8,810 bases of DNA from Methylococcaceae bacterium UBA7658 (GTDB lineage Bacteria > Pseudomonadota > Gammaproteobacteria > Methylococcales > Methylomonadaceae), in NCBI GenBank assembly GCA_002483425.1, contig DLHW01000046.1, positions 14,932 to 23,741 of the forward strand. Direction: 5' to 3'. The notes beneath the pieces are model-generated. The model ran no database searches, was not told where the DNA came from, and was given only the letters and a program-made list of their open reading frames with translations. Both the position numbers and the translations under genes were made by a program. Within the stretch, counting starts at the first letter, position 1. Every line of letters starts with the position of its first letter. This document shows positions 1 through 5,763 of this stretch, in pieces.

Positions 1-2
1 AT

Positions 3-452
3 ACCGTAAACCCAAGTAGTCCAAACGGCAAAATACACAACGTCCATATTTACGCAATTGTTCGTGTGACAGTACCCAATGTTGAAGCAGAAAGCCACCC
101 TGAAGCAATCGTCAAGGCCGAAGGGATGGTTAATCTCCATAGCCTGTTCAATAAAGGCCCAGACCAGGAATTCGCCGAAGACATCGACTGTTTTTTGGTT
201 GATGAAGTTGGCGATGGTGCGGATTTTACGAACAGTAGATGGTATAGGTCGGATGGAATAACCCCTTTGTATAAAAATCAGGAGACGAAACGAGACTTAC
301 ACCCATACATGGTCACGCTTTATGAACATATCGAAGGCACTGAGACAATTGTTTTCAAGTGCCAAGCAGAAGACATCCACCATGCTATCCAGCAAGCTGA
401 AAACGCTTACTCGAATGCAAAGGTTGTCGGTGCAATGTTAAAGCTCGGCTAG
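3..452 (+). CDS. Acidic hypothetical protein, 5' end outside window
   Basis: The reading frame is open from the left edge to the TAG at 450-452, so the gene begins upstream. The GTG at 66 lies inside a conserved-looking strand (IYAIVRVTVPNVEA) and is probably not the start. The visible 149 residues look like two similar alpha/beta pieces. The first, about residues 14-50 of the visible part, runs from HIYAIVRVTV through VEAESHPEAIVKAE. The second, near the C-terminus, has MVTLYEHI and then CQAEDIHHAIQQAENAY. Both show a strand followed by a helix containing A-I-x-x-A-E. From memory, proteins of this type occur as hypothetical genes on proteobacterial integrative elements and plasmids; their function is unknown. 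It is acidic with no membrane segment or signal peptide, so cytoplasmic. The next gene's leader starts only 18 nt after the stop, so the two may share a transcript. Function not assigned. Confidence 0.75.
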   Translation, partial: TVNPSSPNGKIHNVHIYAIVRVTVPNVEAESHPEAIVKAEGMVNLHSLFNKGPDQEFAEDIDCFLVDEVGDGADFTNSRWYRSDGITPLYKNQETKRDLHPYMVTLYEHIEGTETIVFKCQAEDIHHAIQQAENAYSNAKVVGAMLKLG

Positions 453-470
453 TTTTATAACTTGATCAAA

Positions 471-541
471 CCCATTGGGGAAGTACTATCCCCTGTTGGG
501 TAATTGTATTTCCCCAGTTTTATTTATTTTGGAGAAATATG
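471..541 (+). promoter_or_regulatory. Structured 5' leader, copy A (upstream of the 542 gene)
   Basis: Two stacked inverted repeats precede the gene. Stem I (471-500) pairs CCCA with TGGG and GGGGA with TCCCC around the loop AGTACTA. Stem II pairs 508-516 (ATTTCCCCA) with 530-538 (TGGAGAAAT), 8 of 9 positions, and so buries the Shine-Dalgarno GGAG at 531-534. The U-rich loop is TTTATTTA-like. It begins 18 nt after the previous stop with no terminator between, which suggests it acts in the mRNA on translation. This is one of six copies in the window and the most diverged in the spacer after stem I: it lacks the GGGCATGG block found in three others. Confidence 0.7.
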
Positions 542-1243
542 ATGAACAAGAAAGCATTGATTGTTGCAAGTGGTGGCATCCCAAGCGTATATGCTGAAAA
601 TGGCGTTGACGTGGTTTGTGTTGACCTTGACGATGTCAGAGTCATGGTTGAAAACGACATGATACCTATCCACACCAGCTATGGGACGTTGATGGAATTT
701 GCAGGAGTCACGGGTGATTGGCCTGTGTCTGATGATGGACGGATTGACGATGCCGACCATCTTGAGGCTTGCGTTCAAGAGCAGAATAGTTGCGGTCAGC
801 CTGGGAATCAAAACCAACCCATCAGTATGGTTGTGGAAGTTGAATGTGGTTTAGTTCAAACCATTTATTCTAATTGCTCAACACCCATTAAGGTTGCGAT
901 AAAGGATATGAATGTTGAAGGCGCGGACGGTGACGAAATGGCGACACTTGATGACGGCACCGAGTTTGTTGGGCACATTGAGCCTGTCCTTCGCAACGGT
1001 TCGTTAGTGGCAACCGTTTTTGCCGCCTTTGGCGAAGAATGCATTACCGCTGACAAACAACAGGAAAATTATGTTGCGGGAAAAGGTCAAGTTTGCCCTG
1101 TGTGTGGCAGCGATATCATCAATCAACAAGGACGACTGCAAGCCGATGGTGGTGAAGCCTGGGCGGATATCTTTTGTTTTGGGTGTTCTGCCTCGTGGCA
1201 AGACCATTATCAATTGGTTGGTTTCAATGACCTTAACCGATAA
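542..1243 (+). CDS. Zinc-ribbon hypothetical protein with duplicated N-terminal motif
   Basis: A 233-residue protein of unknown function. The C-terminal part has a CxxC...CxxC zinc ribbon (C185, C188, C212, C215; CPVCGS and CFGCSASW). Before it, residues 96-165 form a domain shared with the protein at 6509-7270: VVEVE-x-G-x-V-Q-T-I-Y, then a hydrophobic strand ending in D, then DDGTEFVGHIEPVL and VATVFAAFG. Residues 4-32 (ALIVASGGIPSVYAEN...VCVDLDDV) look like a second copy of the strand-turn-strand part, so the protein seems internally duplicated. Two ATGs adjoin (539 and 542). I chose 542 because GGAG then lies 7 nt upstream, close to the 6 nt seen in the five sister leaders. Acidic, no signal peptide. 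The zinc ribbon suggests nucleic-acid or protein binding, but this is inference. A hairpin overlaps its stop codon. Confidence 0.85.
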   Translation: MNKKALIVASGGIPSVYAENGVDVVCVDLDDVRVMVENDMIPIHTSYGTLMEFAGVTGDWPVSDDGRIDDADHLEACVQEQNSCGQPGNQNQPISMVVEVECGLVQTIYSNCSTPIKVAIKDMNVEGADGDEMATLDDGTEFVGHIEPVLRNGSLVATVFAAFGEECITADKQQENYVAGKGQVCPVCGSDIINQQGRLQADGGEAWADIFCFGCSASWQDHYQLVGFNDLNR

Positions 1244-1271
1244 CCGCCGTTTTTAAAACGGCGACGTTATC
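1239..1271 (+). terminator. Long hairpin overlapping the stop codon
   Basis: GATAAC (1239-1244) pairs with GTTATC (1266-1271), and inside it CGCCGTTT pairs with AAACGGCG around a TTA loop, giving about 14 pairs with a 2-nt bulge. It includes the stop codon TAA (1241-1243) and ends 4 nt before stem I of the next leader. There is no U-tract after the stem, so it is an atypical intrinsic terminator; it may instead protect or process the mRNA 3' end. Confidence 0.4.
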
Positions 1272-1275
1272 ACAA

Positions 1276-1346
1276 CCCCCCGGGGAGAACATCCCCTGGT
1301 GGGCATGATTTTATCCGGTGTTTTTTTTTATCTATCGGAGAAAATT
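1276..1346 (+). promoter_or_regulatory. Structured 5' leader, copy B (upstream of the 1347 gene)
   Basis: Stem I (1276-1303) is built on GGGGA/TCCCC and CCC/GGG with internal irregularities around the loop GAACA. Stem II pairs 1308-1319 (ATTTTATCCGGT) with 1334-1345 (ATCGGAGAAAAT), 11 of 12 positions including one G-U, and encloses GGAG at 1337-1340. Relative to copies A and G, the pair A-U next to CC/GG has become G-C (1317-1336), a compensatory change. The loop is almost all T. GGAG is 6 nt before ATG. An in-frame ATG occurs at 1305 between the stems. Confidence 0.7.
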
Positions 1347-1901
1347 ATGGCGGTTTTTAAAATTGACTGCAACCTGCAATCTGGATCTTTCCTTGCCGAG
1401 TATAAAGGCATTCAACCCACAAGGAGTTCTGGCGAAAACTATCAACTATCCTGGTTGATTCAAAGCGCTGAAAGGGCGGCTTCTTTACCCAACGGATACA
1501 TCAAGAAAGTCCTATGGGATGCCGAGGATGGATACCCTGAACACTCACATGGGTTCGTTCAATATTCACCAAGGCCCCTTTTCCAAGGCTATGGCTGCGA
1601 CGGAACGACGGATGAAAATGTCCATCTAATTGCGTTGACATTATGCAACCAATTAGGTATCGACTATGTGACAGTTTATGCTCAAGCCTATCCTGATGCA
1701 GAGGATGACACATTGGATTGGATCAGGGGCTTACCCTTAGACCAAGAAATTGTTGCAGAAACCATTGTTCCAAAAAGCGCAGGCGCACGGGAATTGGCCT
1801 TGATGTTACACGACCTACAGGCGATCAACAACCGTTGTGTCATCGATGTGTTATTGGATGTTTTTGAGCAACGGAACATTCAAATAGACGAATGGAGTTA
1901 A
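1347..1901 (+). CDS. Hypothetical acidic protein, 184 aa
   Basis: I do not recognise this family. The start is the ATG 6 nt after GGAG (1337-1340), the spacing found in the sister genes; an in-frame ATG at 1305 would add 14 residues made by translating stem II and is unlikely. The protein is acidic and soluble-looking, without signal peptide, membrane segment or cysteine cluster. Visible stretches include FLAEYKGIQPTRSSGENYQL near the N-terminus, GYPEHSHGFVQYSPRPLFQG about residues 62-81, and a helical C-terminal third with ARELALMLHDLQAINNRCVI and DVLLDVFEQRNI. It has its own terminator 9 nt after the stop, and a leader upstream, so it forms a complete module. Gene reality is supported by the conserved leader, the terminator and the length. 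Function unknown. Confidence 0.75.
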   Translation: MAVFKIDCNLQSGSFLAEYKGIQPTRSSGENYQLSWLIQSAERAASLPNGYIKKVLWDAEDGYPEHSHGFVQYSPRPLFQGYGCDGTTDENVHLIALTLCNQLGIDYVTVYAQAYPDAEDDTLDWIRGLPLDQEIVAETIVPKSAGARELALMLHDLQAINNRCVIDVLLDVFEQRNIQIDEWS

Positions 1902-1909
1902 ACCTATTT

Positions 1910-1936
1910 ACCCCCTATCTGTATCGGGGGATTTTT
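1910..1936 (+). terminator. Intrinsic terminator with conserved loop, copy 1
   Basis: CCCCC (1911-1915) pairs with GGGGG (1926-1930) around TATCTGTATC and is followed by ATTTTT. It sits 9 nt after the stop of the 1347 gene. The loop sequence recurs almost unchanged in the terminators at 4126 and 5528, which is unusual for ordinary terminators. Confidence 0.8.
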
Positions 1937-1949
1937 CAAGTAACTATTG

Positions 1950-1976
1950 AGTATCTGTTTAGTATCTACTGGATAC
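1950..1976 (+). repeat. AGTATCT direct repeat and GTATC/GATAC dyad
   Basis: AGTATCT occurs at 1950-1956 and 1961-1967, 11 bp apart (one helical turn). The second copy pairs with GATAC at 1972-1976. This stretch lies in the segment between terminator copy 1 and structured repeat copy 1 and has no counterpart in copies 2 and 3. It could be an operator or chance in AT-rich DNA. Confidence 0.25.
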
Positions 1977-1994
1977 CAATAAATTGGATATTTG

Positions 1995-2134
1995 AAAAAG
2001 CCTGCCGACTTTACCCGTTGTAACTGCGTATTCAGTTACCGAGGCGTCACCTCGTAAACCATGGCATCCTTTAGCTGCTGCGGGTCTGCATTTCCGGCAG
2101 CCGGTTTTTGATGTACGAAAACCGAAGCAGGCGC
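1995..2134 (+). repeat. Multi-hairpin structured element, copy 1
   Basis: About 130 nt closely similar to 4181-4320 and 5581-5713. Visible helices: CTGCCG near 2002 with CGGCAG near 2095 (possible closing stem); GTAACTG 2020-2026 with CAGTTAC 2033-2039 around CGTATT; CGAGG 2040-2044 with CCTCG 2050-2054; a 3' hairpin based on GCTGC/GCAGC; and CGGTTTT 2102-2108 with AAAACCG 2118-2124. Copies 2 and 3 keep several of these pairings through compensatory substitutions. A conserved single-stranded-looking block TAAACC(A/C)TGGCA lies in the middle. It lies between a terminator and a leader, with no ORF that I would support on either strand. Transcribed strand is uncertain; plus is shown because neighbours are plus. 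A short hairpin (ACGAC 2152-2156 with GTCGT 2177-2181) follows before the leader. Confidence 0.65.
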
Positions 2135-2185
2135 ATTTGACTAAATCGGCAACGACCATCCTTTACGGGATATGTTGTCGTCTTA

Positions 2186-2255
2186 CCCACCAGGGAAACC
2201 ATTCCCTTGTGGGCATGGCTTTCTCTGGTTTTTGTTATTACTACTGGAGAAAACC
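2186..2255 (+). promoter_or_regulatory. Structured 5' leader, copy D (upstream of the GHKL ATPase)
   Basis: Stem I pairs CCCACCAGGGAA (2186-2197) with TTCCCTTGTGGG (2202-2213), 11 of 12, around an ACCA loop. Stem II pairs 2217-2229 with 2243-2255, 12 of 13 positions including two G-U pairs; it covers GGAG (2246-2249) and continues to the base just before ATG, the most complete sequestration among the copies. A 14-codon upstream reading frame begins at ATG 2215 and stops with TGA 2257-2259, overlapping the gene's own start codon. Confidence 0.75.
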
Positions 2256-3899
2256 ATGAAAACATCTGTTGCAATGAAAGTTAACCAGGAAAACCTGGTC
2301 AAAAGCCTGAAATTCAGTTTCACCAACCGCTCGACTGTGTTGGGGGAACTGATGCAGAATGCCAGACGGGCGGGCGCCACCCAGGTTACGTTTGATTATG
2401 ACCCTGTGAGCGCCACCTTGACGGTGACCGACGATGGCTGTGGTATTGATGATATCGAAGCACTGCTGACGGTTGCGGAATCAGGTTGGGATGCCGAACT
2501 GATGGCGGATGAACATCCTTTTGGGATTGGCTTCTTGTCGGCGCTGTATGCCTGCGAACATTTAACCTTGGTCAGCAAATGCGGCCGCTTGACGGCCTCA
2601 ACCGCTGATGTCCTGTCGTTCAAGGACTTGGAGATCGACGCATCGGTGAATTGGCAGGGCGTGACCACCTTCACGTTGTCAGGGTTTGGGCTGGATGCCG
2701 ACAAGATCAGCGACAAGCTCAAAACTTTGGCTGAAGGCTTTCCGATTCCCGTTATATTTAACGGGACTGACCTGGAACGGTATGCTGCGTTTGGTAGCCC
2801 AGAACAAAAATCCAATTCAGGACTGGACTATGTAGAAACTGAAATTGGTTGGGTGTCTGTTCGGTGTATTGGCGGTTCAAGCGGCGTCCCTTGTGACGAC
2901 CGATATTTCAAGGTCTACTTGCAAGGGTTGCCGATCTACTCCAATTCAACTTGGGGCATTAGCCTTGATAGGTATCATATCATCCATCTTGATTCTGCCC
3001 GGTTTTATGCCCGGCTACCGGATCGGGATAAGCTGATTGATGAGGCAGAGGCCGTGGCGTTAATCAACGGGGTTCTCGATCGTCTAGTGCGGGAGCGTAT
3101 GATCGCTTTAAAGAATGGCATGGAGTCCTTGGCTTTTGTCCAAACTTTTGCCACATTGCAATATTGGAAGTGCCTGGACTTACTGAACGATGTGGACTTT
3201 CTGCCAAAACAAGCCGTCGAGTTCATTGACGGTTATCCTGTTTGCGCTACGGAGCTTTACGGCGATTTTACCGGCCATCCAGAGAAATCAGTGCCCCGTT
3301 CGGAAATTGAAACCCGCCAAGTCGAAGTGGTTGATATCGATGATTATTTACAAACCGATGGCGCTGCCCGTTACATGTTCGCTTGGATGCGGAATTCCCT
3401 CATTTATCAGGGCAATCTGGATAACGGGCATTGGATCCATTCGATGATCCGGCATCTAAACGATGAAGAAGTCACGGTCGAATTGGTCAATGAGACCCAT
3501 TCGGCGGGTTTCCATGGTAGCTGGGTGTGGGTCAGCGTAGATTTTTGCGATGCCTACCGAATTAAGATCGGTAGTGATGTCGTCGAAATCTCCGACCACG
3601 CTTATTATCAAGGGAGCGACAAGAGCGACACCATAGTTATGCCCAGCTGCGACCGGTCTTCATCGGTCATTGAGCAGGTGGCGACATTCAGATCTGAGTA
3701 CGACGATTACCAGAAAGCCACGCATGATGACGATTGTGAAGCATTCTACTCATTTGTCGTTGCCAACACCACCAGCGATCCGGCTGAAGCAATGGGGCAA
3801 TTATTGCCGGAATTTACCGGATGCCCCTCGTTGTTCGGCAAGGCGTTTGTCATAAGCCTGGATGGCATGGGCAAAGTGGCTTCGGTCATGGCAGCTTGA
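2256..3899 (+). CDS. GHKL-type ATP-binding protein
   Basis: A 547-residue protein with an N-terminal GHKL (gyrase, Hsp90, histidine kinase, MutL) nucleotide site. The N box is E31-L-M-Q34-N35-A36-R-R-A, where the Glu and Asn are the usual catalytic and Mg-binding residues. The D-x-G-x-G motif is D60-G-C-G63-I. The glycine-rich lid motif is HPFGIGFLSALYA (87-99), close in pattern to the Hsp90 GxFGVGFYS motif. The rest, about residues 110-547, matches no domain I can name; it contains W-V-W-V-S-V-D-F-C-D-A-Y near residue 425 and is acidic. There is no kinase H box, topoisomerase catalytic tyrosine or membrane segment, so it is not a histidine kinase or gyrase. From memory, similar ATP-binding hypotheticals occur on proteobacterial integrative elements; role unknown. 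The ATG 6 nt after GGAG was chosen; the frame is open upstream to 2172 but only through the leader. A broken small gene follows 13 nt downstream. Confidence 0.9.
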   Translation: MKTSVAMKVNQENLVKSLKFSFTNRSTVLGELMQNARRAGATQVTFDYDPVSATLTVTDDGCGIDDIEALLTVAESGWDAELMADEHPFGIGFLSALYACEHLTLVSKCGRLTASTADVLSFKDLEIDASVNWQGVTTFTLSGFGLDADKISDKLKTLAEGFPIPVIFNGTDLERYAAFGSPEQKSNSGLDYVETEIGWVSVRCIGGSSGVPCDDRYFKVYLQGLPIYSNSTWGISLDRYHIIHLDSARFYARLPDRDKLIDEAEAVALINGVLDRLVRERMIALKNGMESLAFVQTFATLQYWKCLDLLNDVDFLPKQAVEFIDGYPVCATELYGDFTGHPEKSVPRSEIETRQVEVVDIDDYLQTDGAARYMFAWMRNSLIYQGNLDNGHWIHSMIRHLNDEEVTVELVNETHSAGFHGSWVWVSVDFCDAYRIKIGSDVVEISDHAYYQGSDKSDTIVMPSCDRSSSVIEQVATFRSEYDDYQKATHDDDCEAFYSFVVANTTSDPAEAMGQLLPEFTGCPSLFGKAFVISLDGMGKVASVMAA

Positions 3900-3912
3900 G
3901 AAGAGGATCGTC

Positions 3913-4106
3913 ATGTTACTTCGATGCAAAATGCAAACCAAACCAGGGATGCATGCCCAGTATGATGGTTATGTCGATGTCCATTCCATAATGATGACGA
4001 TTGGAATGACGTTTTTTATGCTGCCGTCAGGGAACTAAGACGAACGGCATTCACCGACTATAACGCCCTCATGTGGACATTGGTCAGTTACGGGCGAATT
4101 GGCTGA
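3913..4106 (+). pseudogene. Small gene interrupted by an apparent frameshift
   Basis: ATG 3913 has a good Shine-Dalgarno (AGAGG 3902-3906, 6 nt spacing) and starts MLLRCKMQTKPGMHAQYDG..., ending at TAA 4036-4038 after 41 residues. From about 3990 the other frame reads like real protein: DDDWNDVFYAAVRELRRTAF and then TDYNALMWTLVSYGRIG, stopping at TGA 4104-4106, just before the terminator at 4126. That frame has a stop at 3963 upstream, while the first frame turns methionine-rich and unnatural after residue 25. Joining both at roughly 3985-3993 would give about 63 residues. One base missing or two added there would explain it; sequencing error, true decay, or a recoding event are alternatives. 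Probably co-transcribed with the ATPase. Family not recognised. Confidence 0.5.
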
Positions 4107-4125
4107 TTGATGGCTTTCCACCTTA

Positions 4126-4151
4126 CCCCCCATCTGTACCGGGGGCTTTTT
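4126..4151 (+). terminator. Intrinsic terminator with conserved loop, copy 2
   Basis: CCCCC (4126-4130) pairs with GGGGG (4141-4145) around CATCTGTACC and is followed by CTTTTT. It terminates the ATPase and broken-gene unit. The sequence is nearly identical to the terminators at 1910 and 5528, loop included. Confidence 0.85.
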
Positions 4152-4180
4152 CGAAGACCGTAAAGACCCTGCGGCCTTGA

Positions 4181-4320
4181 AAAAAGCTTACCGACTTTAC
4201 CGTCACAACTGCGTAATCAGTTGCCGAGTCGCCAACCCGTAAACCATGGCACCCTTTAGCTGCTGCGGGTTTGCCTTGCCAGCAGCCGGTTTTTTGTTGT
4301 ACGAAAACCGTTGCAGACGC
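4181..4320 (+). repeat. Multi-hairpin structured element, copy 2
   Basis: Homologous to 1995-2134. Hairpins seen: CAACTG 4206-4211 with CAGTTG 4218-4223 (copy 1 has TAACTG/CAGTTA, so a U-A pair has become C-G); GCTGCTG 4259-4265 with CAGCAGC 4280-4286, perfect over 7 bp; CGGTTTT 4287-4293 with AAAACCG 4304-4310. The second hairpin (CGAG...) is poorly paired here. Similarity to copy 1 continues through GTACGAAAACCG to about 4320. No credible ORF: the minus-strand frame 4425-4123 merely reads through this repeat and the leader. Confidence 0.65.
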
Positions 4321-4336
4321 TCTTAACCAAGCCGTA

Positions 4337-4360
4337 ACAAAAGCCCAAAGGCTGTTGTTG
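4337..4360 (+). other. Hairpin preceding leader copy E
   Basis: AACAAAAGCC pairs with GGCTGTTGTT (9 of 10) around CAAA. It ends about 10 nt before stem I. Similar extra hairpins stand in front of leader copies B, F and G, with unrelated sequences. Confidence 0.4.
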
Positions 4361-4369
4361 CTTACTCGA

Positions 4370-4437
4370 CCCACTAGGGAAACCATTCCCCAGTGGGCAT
4401 GGTTTCCCCGGCGGTTTTTAACCAACTGGAGAATACC
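4370..4437 (+). promoter_or_regulatory. Structured 5' leader, copy E (upstream of the 4438 gene)
   Basis: Stem I pairs CCCACTAGGGAA (4370-4381) with TTCCCCAGTGGG (4386-4397), 11 of 12, around ACCA. Stem II pairs 4401-4411 with 4426-4437 with one mismatch and a bulge, covering GGAG (4428-4431). The segment GGGAAACCA (4377-4385) is also perfectly complementary over 9 bp to TGGTTTCCC (4400-4408), so stem I and stem II can be exchanged for an alternative helix that frees the Shine-Dalgarno. An in-frame ATG sits at 4399. Confidence 0.75.
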
Positions 4438-5397
4438 ATGAGTAAATTATTTTGCGTTACTTACATGATCGACTATGTCCATCGGGTCGTGATCGGAGTT
4501 AAAGCGGAAAACAAACAAGCCGCGATAATCAAAACCCAGGATGCTTTCGATGATGCAGTGATTTGGGACGACACGGAAGAAATGCCATTGTTGTTCGATG
4601 ACTATGAGGAAATCGCCTCGGAAACCTTAAGGTTTGATGCTGAGGAAGTTCTAAAACTGCCAAAACCCGATTTGTCGGTAATCGATATCAAGCGCAAGGA
4701 GTGTGCATTTGAGGCATGTAGGGCACTTTTGCGCGGGGAACTTGATAACGCCCAGGAATCGGCGAAAAATGCCTTGCCCGACTACCTAACGCGGATAAAG
4801 GAAACTGGCGATGATAGCCGGTGGAATCAAATGGATAAACAGGACACCCGTGTGAATCTGGCAACTAGCGAGATGCTGACATTGGCCATTAGCCATAAAC
4901 TGGAAGTATCTTTGTTATTGTCAGGCGGTTTGCGGTCTACCCATTTTATTGATTGTGATAGTCATGGCATGTGCAGGGACGAAGGTTGCGACGGTGCAAT
5001 ACGCGATATTACCGTTGCAGATTTTCTGCTTGATTACCCGGACGAGCGTGGCAAAATCTGGCGCATTGATCAGATGACCCCGCAGGAAGACAAGGTTAGC
5101 GATCAGATTGAACCAACGGACAAAACCAGGGATGAGTTCGACCTGTGCCGTGAAAAAGGTTTGCCATTTGGGCGGCTTTTTCCCGACCCTGACAAACATC
5201 TGCCTGCAAATTTTGCTGATGCAGTCAGGTGCTTGACTAGGCCATATTATCCAATTACAGATGCACTGTATGAGGAAATTATGGTTGTCACCAGGGGCTT
5301 AAATACCGATATTGTCATTAACGATAGAGGCAAGCAGATGACGTTTGGCAATGCCGATGATATTTATCAACTCATGCCATTGAGTAAACGGATTTAA
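4438..5397 (+). CDS. Acidic hypothetical protein, 319 aa
   Basis: The family cannot be named. The N-terminal part, about residues 1-60, has the pattern CVTYMIDYVHRVVIGVKAEN followed by an A-I-x-K-x-Q-D-A-F-D-D-A helix and a WDDTEEMPLLFDDYEE stretch. Its strand-then-helix outline resembles the C-terminal piece of the gene ending at 452, and I recall similar N-termini in hypothetical proteins of integrative elements. The remainder contains a helical segment (ECAFEACRALLRGELDNAQE, about 82-101) and scattered cysteines (DCDSHGMCRDEGCDG near residue 180), possibly metal-binding but not a classical ribbon. No signal peptide or membrane segment. The start is ATG 4438, 6 nt after GGAG; an in-frame ATG at 4399 lies within the leader. 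It is preceded by a full terminator-repeat-leader module and followed by a gap and terminator. Confidence 0.8.
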   Translation: MSKLFCVTYMIDYVHRVVIGVKAENKQAAIIKTQDAFDDAVIWDDTEEMPLLFDDYEEIASETLRFDAEEVLKLPKPDLSVIDIKRKECAFEACRALLRGELDNAQESAKNALPDYLTRIKETGDDSRWNQMDKQDTRVNLATSEMLTLAISHKLEVSLLLSGGLRSTHFIDCDSHGMCRDEGCDGAIRDITVADFLLDYPDERGKIWRIDQMTPQEDKVSDQIEPTDKTRDEFDLCREKGLPFGRLFPDPDKHLPANFADAVRCLTRPYYPITDALYEEIMVVTRGLNTDIVINDRGKQMTFGNADDIYQLMPLSKRI

Positions 5398-5527
5398 TTT
5401 TCAGCATGTGCCACTTGATAGCTATTGTTCTAACAAAACCTGGAGGAATAAGCGGTTAAACACAACAAGCTTCTTAAAATGACGAAAACCTGACTGTGCT
5501 TATTGAGACAATCATATTAACCGATTA
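5398..5527 (+). other. Intergenic gap with no supported gene
   Basis: About 130 nt between the stop at 5397 and terminator copy 3. A GGAGGA at 5442-5447 is Shine-Dalgarno-like but no start codon follows within range. ATG 5406 opens only 17 codons and has no ribosome site. The terminator lies 130 nt from the stop here, compared with 9-20 nt in the other two modules, so a small gene may have been lost from this gap. Confidence 0.4.
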
Positions 5528-5551
5528 CCCCTATCTGTACCGGGGCTTTTT
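5528..5551 (+). terminator. Intrinsic terminator with conserved loop, copy 3
   Basis: CCCC (5528-5531) pairs with GGGG (5542-5545) around TATCTGTACC and is followed by CTTTTT. One base pair shorter than copies 1 and 2, with the same loop. Confidence 0.75.
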
Positions 5552-5580
5552 CGAGCATCGGCACTCTTTCCGACACCGGA

Positions 5581-5713
5581 TAAAGCCTACCAACTTTACC
5601 GTTACCACTGCGTATTCAGCGGTCGAGTCGCCACCTCGTAAACCCTGGCACCCTTTAGCTGCTGCGGGTCTGCCTTGCCAGTAGCCGGCCTTGTTGTTTT
5701 GGCCGAGCAGACG
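5581..5713 (+). repeat. Multi-hairpin structured element, copy 3
   Basis: Homologous to 1995-2134 and 4181-4320 and the most diverged. Hairpins: CCACTG 5605-5610 with CAGCGG 5617-5622 (one mismatch); CGAG 5624-5627 with CTCG 5635-5638; GCTGCTG with CAGTAGC (a G-U replaces one pair); CGGCC 5686-5690 with GGCCG 5701-5705. The last replaces the CGGTTTT/AAAACCG of the other copies while keeping the helix, a clear compensatory change. CTAC near 5587 and GTAG near 5681 replace the CTGC/GCAG closing pair of copy 1. The plus-strand frame 5496-5684 only reads through this repeat and the terminator. Confidence 0.65.
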
Positions 5714-5725
5714 TTATTAACCACC

Positions 5726-5760
5726 AGGTAACTACCACCCGTCATAAGGGGAAGTTACCT
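5726..5760 (+). other. Hairpin preceding leader copy F
   Basis: AGGTAACT (5726-5733) pairs with AGTTACCT (5753-5760), and CCC with GGG inside. It ends 3 nt before stem I. The same AGTTACC arm appears in the hairpin at 6400-6429. Confidence 0.5.
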
Positions 5761-5763
5761 TTA

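Noticed and set aside
1995..2134. Structured repeat as a c-di-GMP-I (GEMM) riboswitch
   Set aside because: The 3' half recalls the Vibrio Vc2 sequence (TAAACCAT-GCA, then GCGGG), but that loop is variable in the family, and the conserved GCAAACC, GNRA loop and ACGCAAAGC blocks are absent. An Rfam search would decide.
2172..2255. N-terminal extension of the GHKL ATPase to the open frame upstream
   Set aside because: The extension would translate the leader hairpins and give a sequence unlike a GHKL N-terminus; the Shine-Dalgarno 6 nt before ATG 2256 fixes the start.
4123..4425. Minus-strand 100-codon frame, with a related minus-strand frame at 1959-2159 and a plus-strand frame at 5496-5684
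   Set aside because: All three only read through the terminator, structured repeat and leader; their shared residues (KPAAAKGCHGLR) come from repeat homology, the readable strand differs between copies, and none has a ribosome site.
5406..5459. 17-codon ORF (MCHLIAIVL...) after the 4438 gene
   Set aside because: No Shine-Dalgarno, very short, and no leader; at most a remnant.
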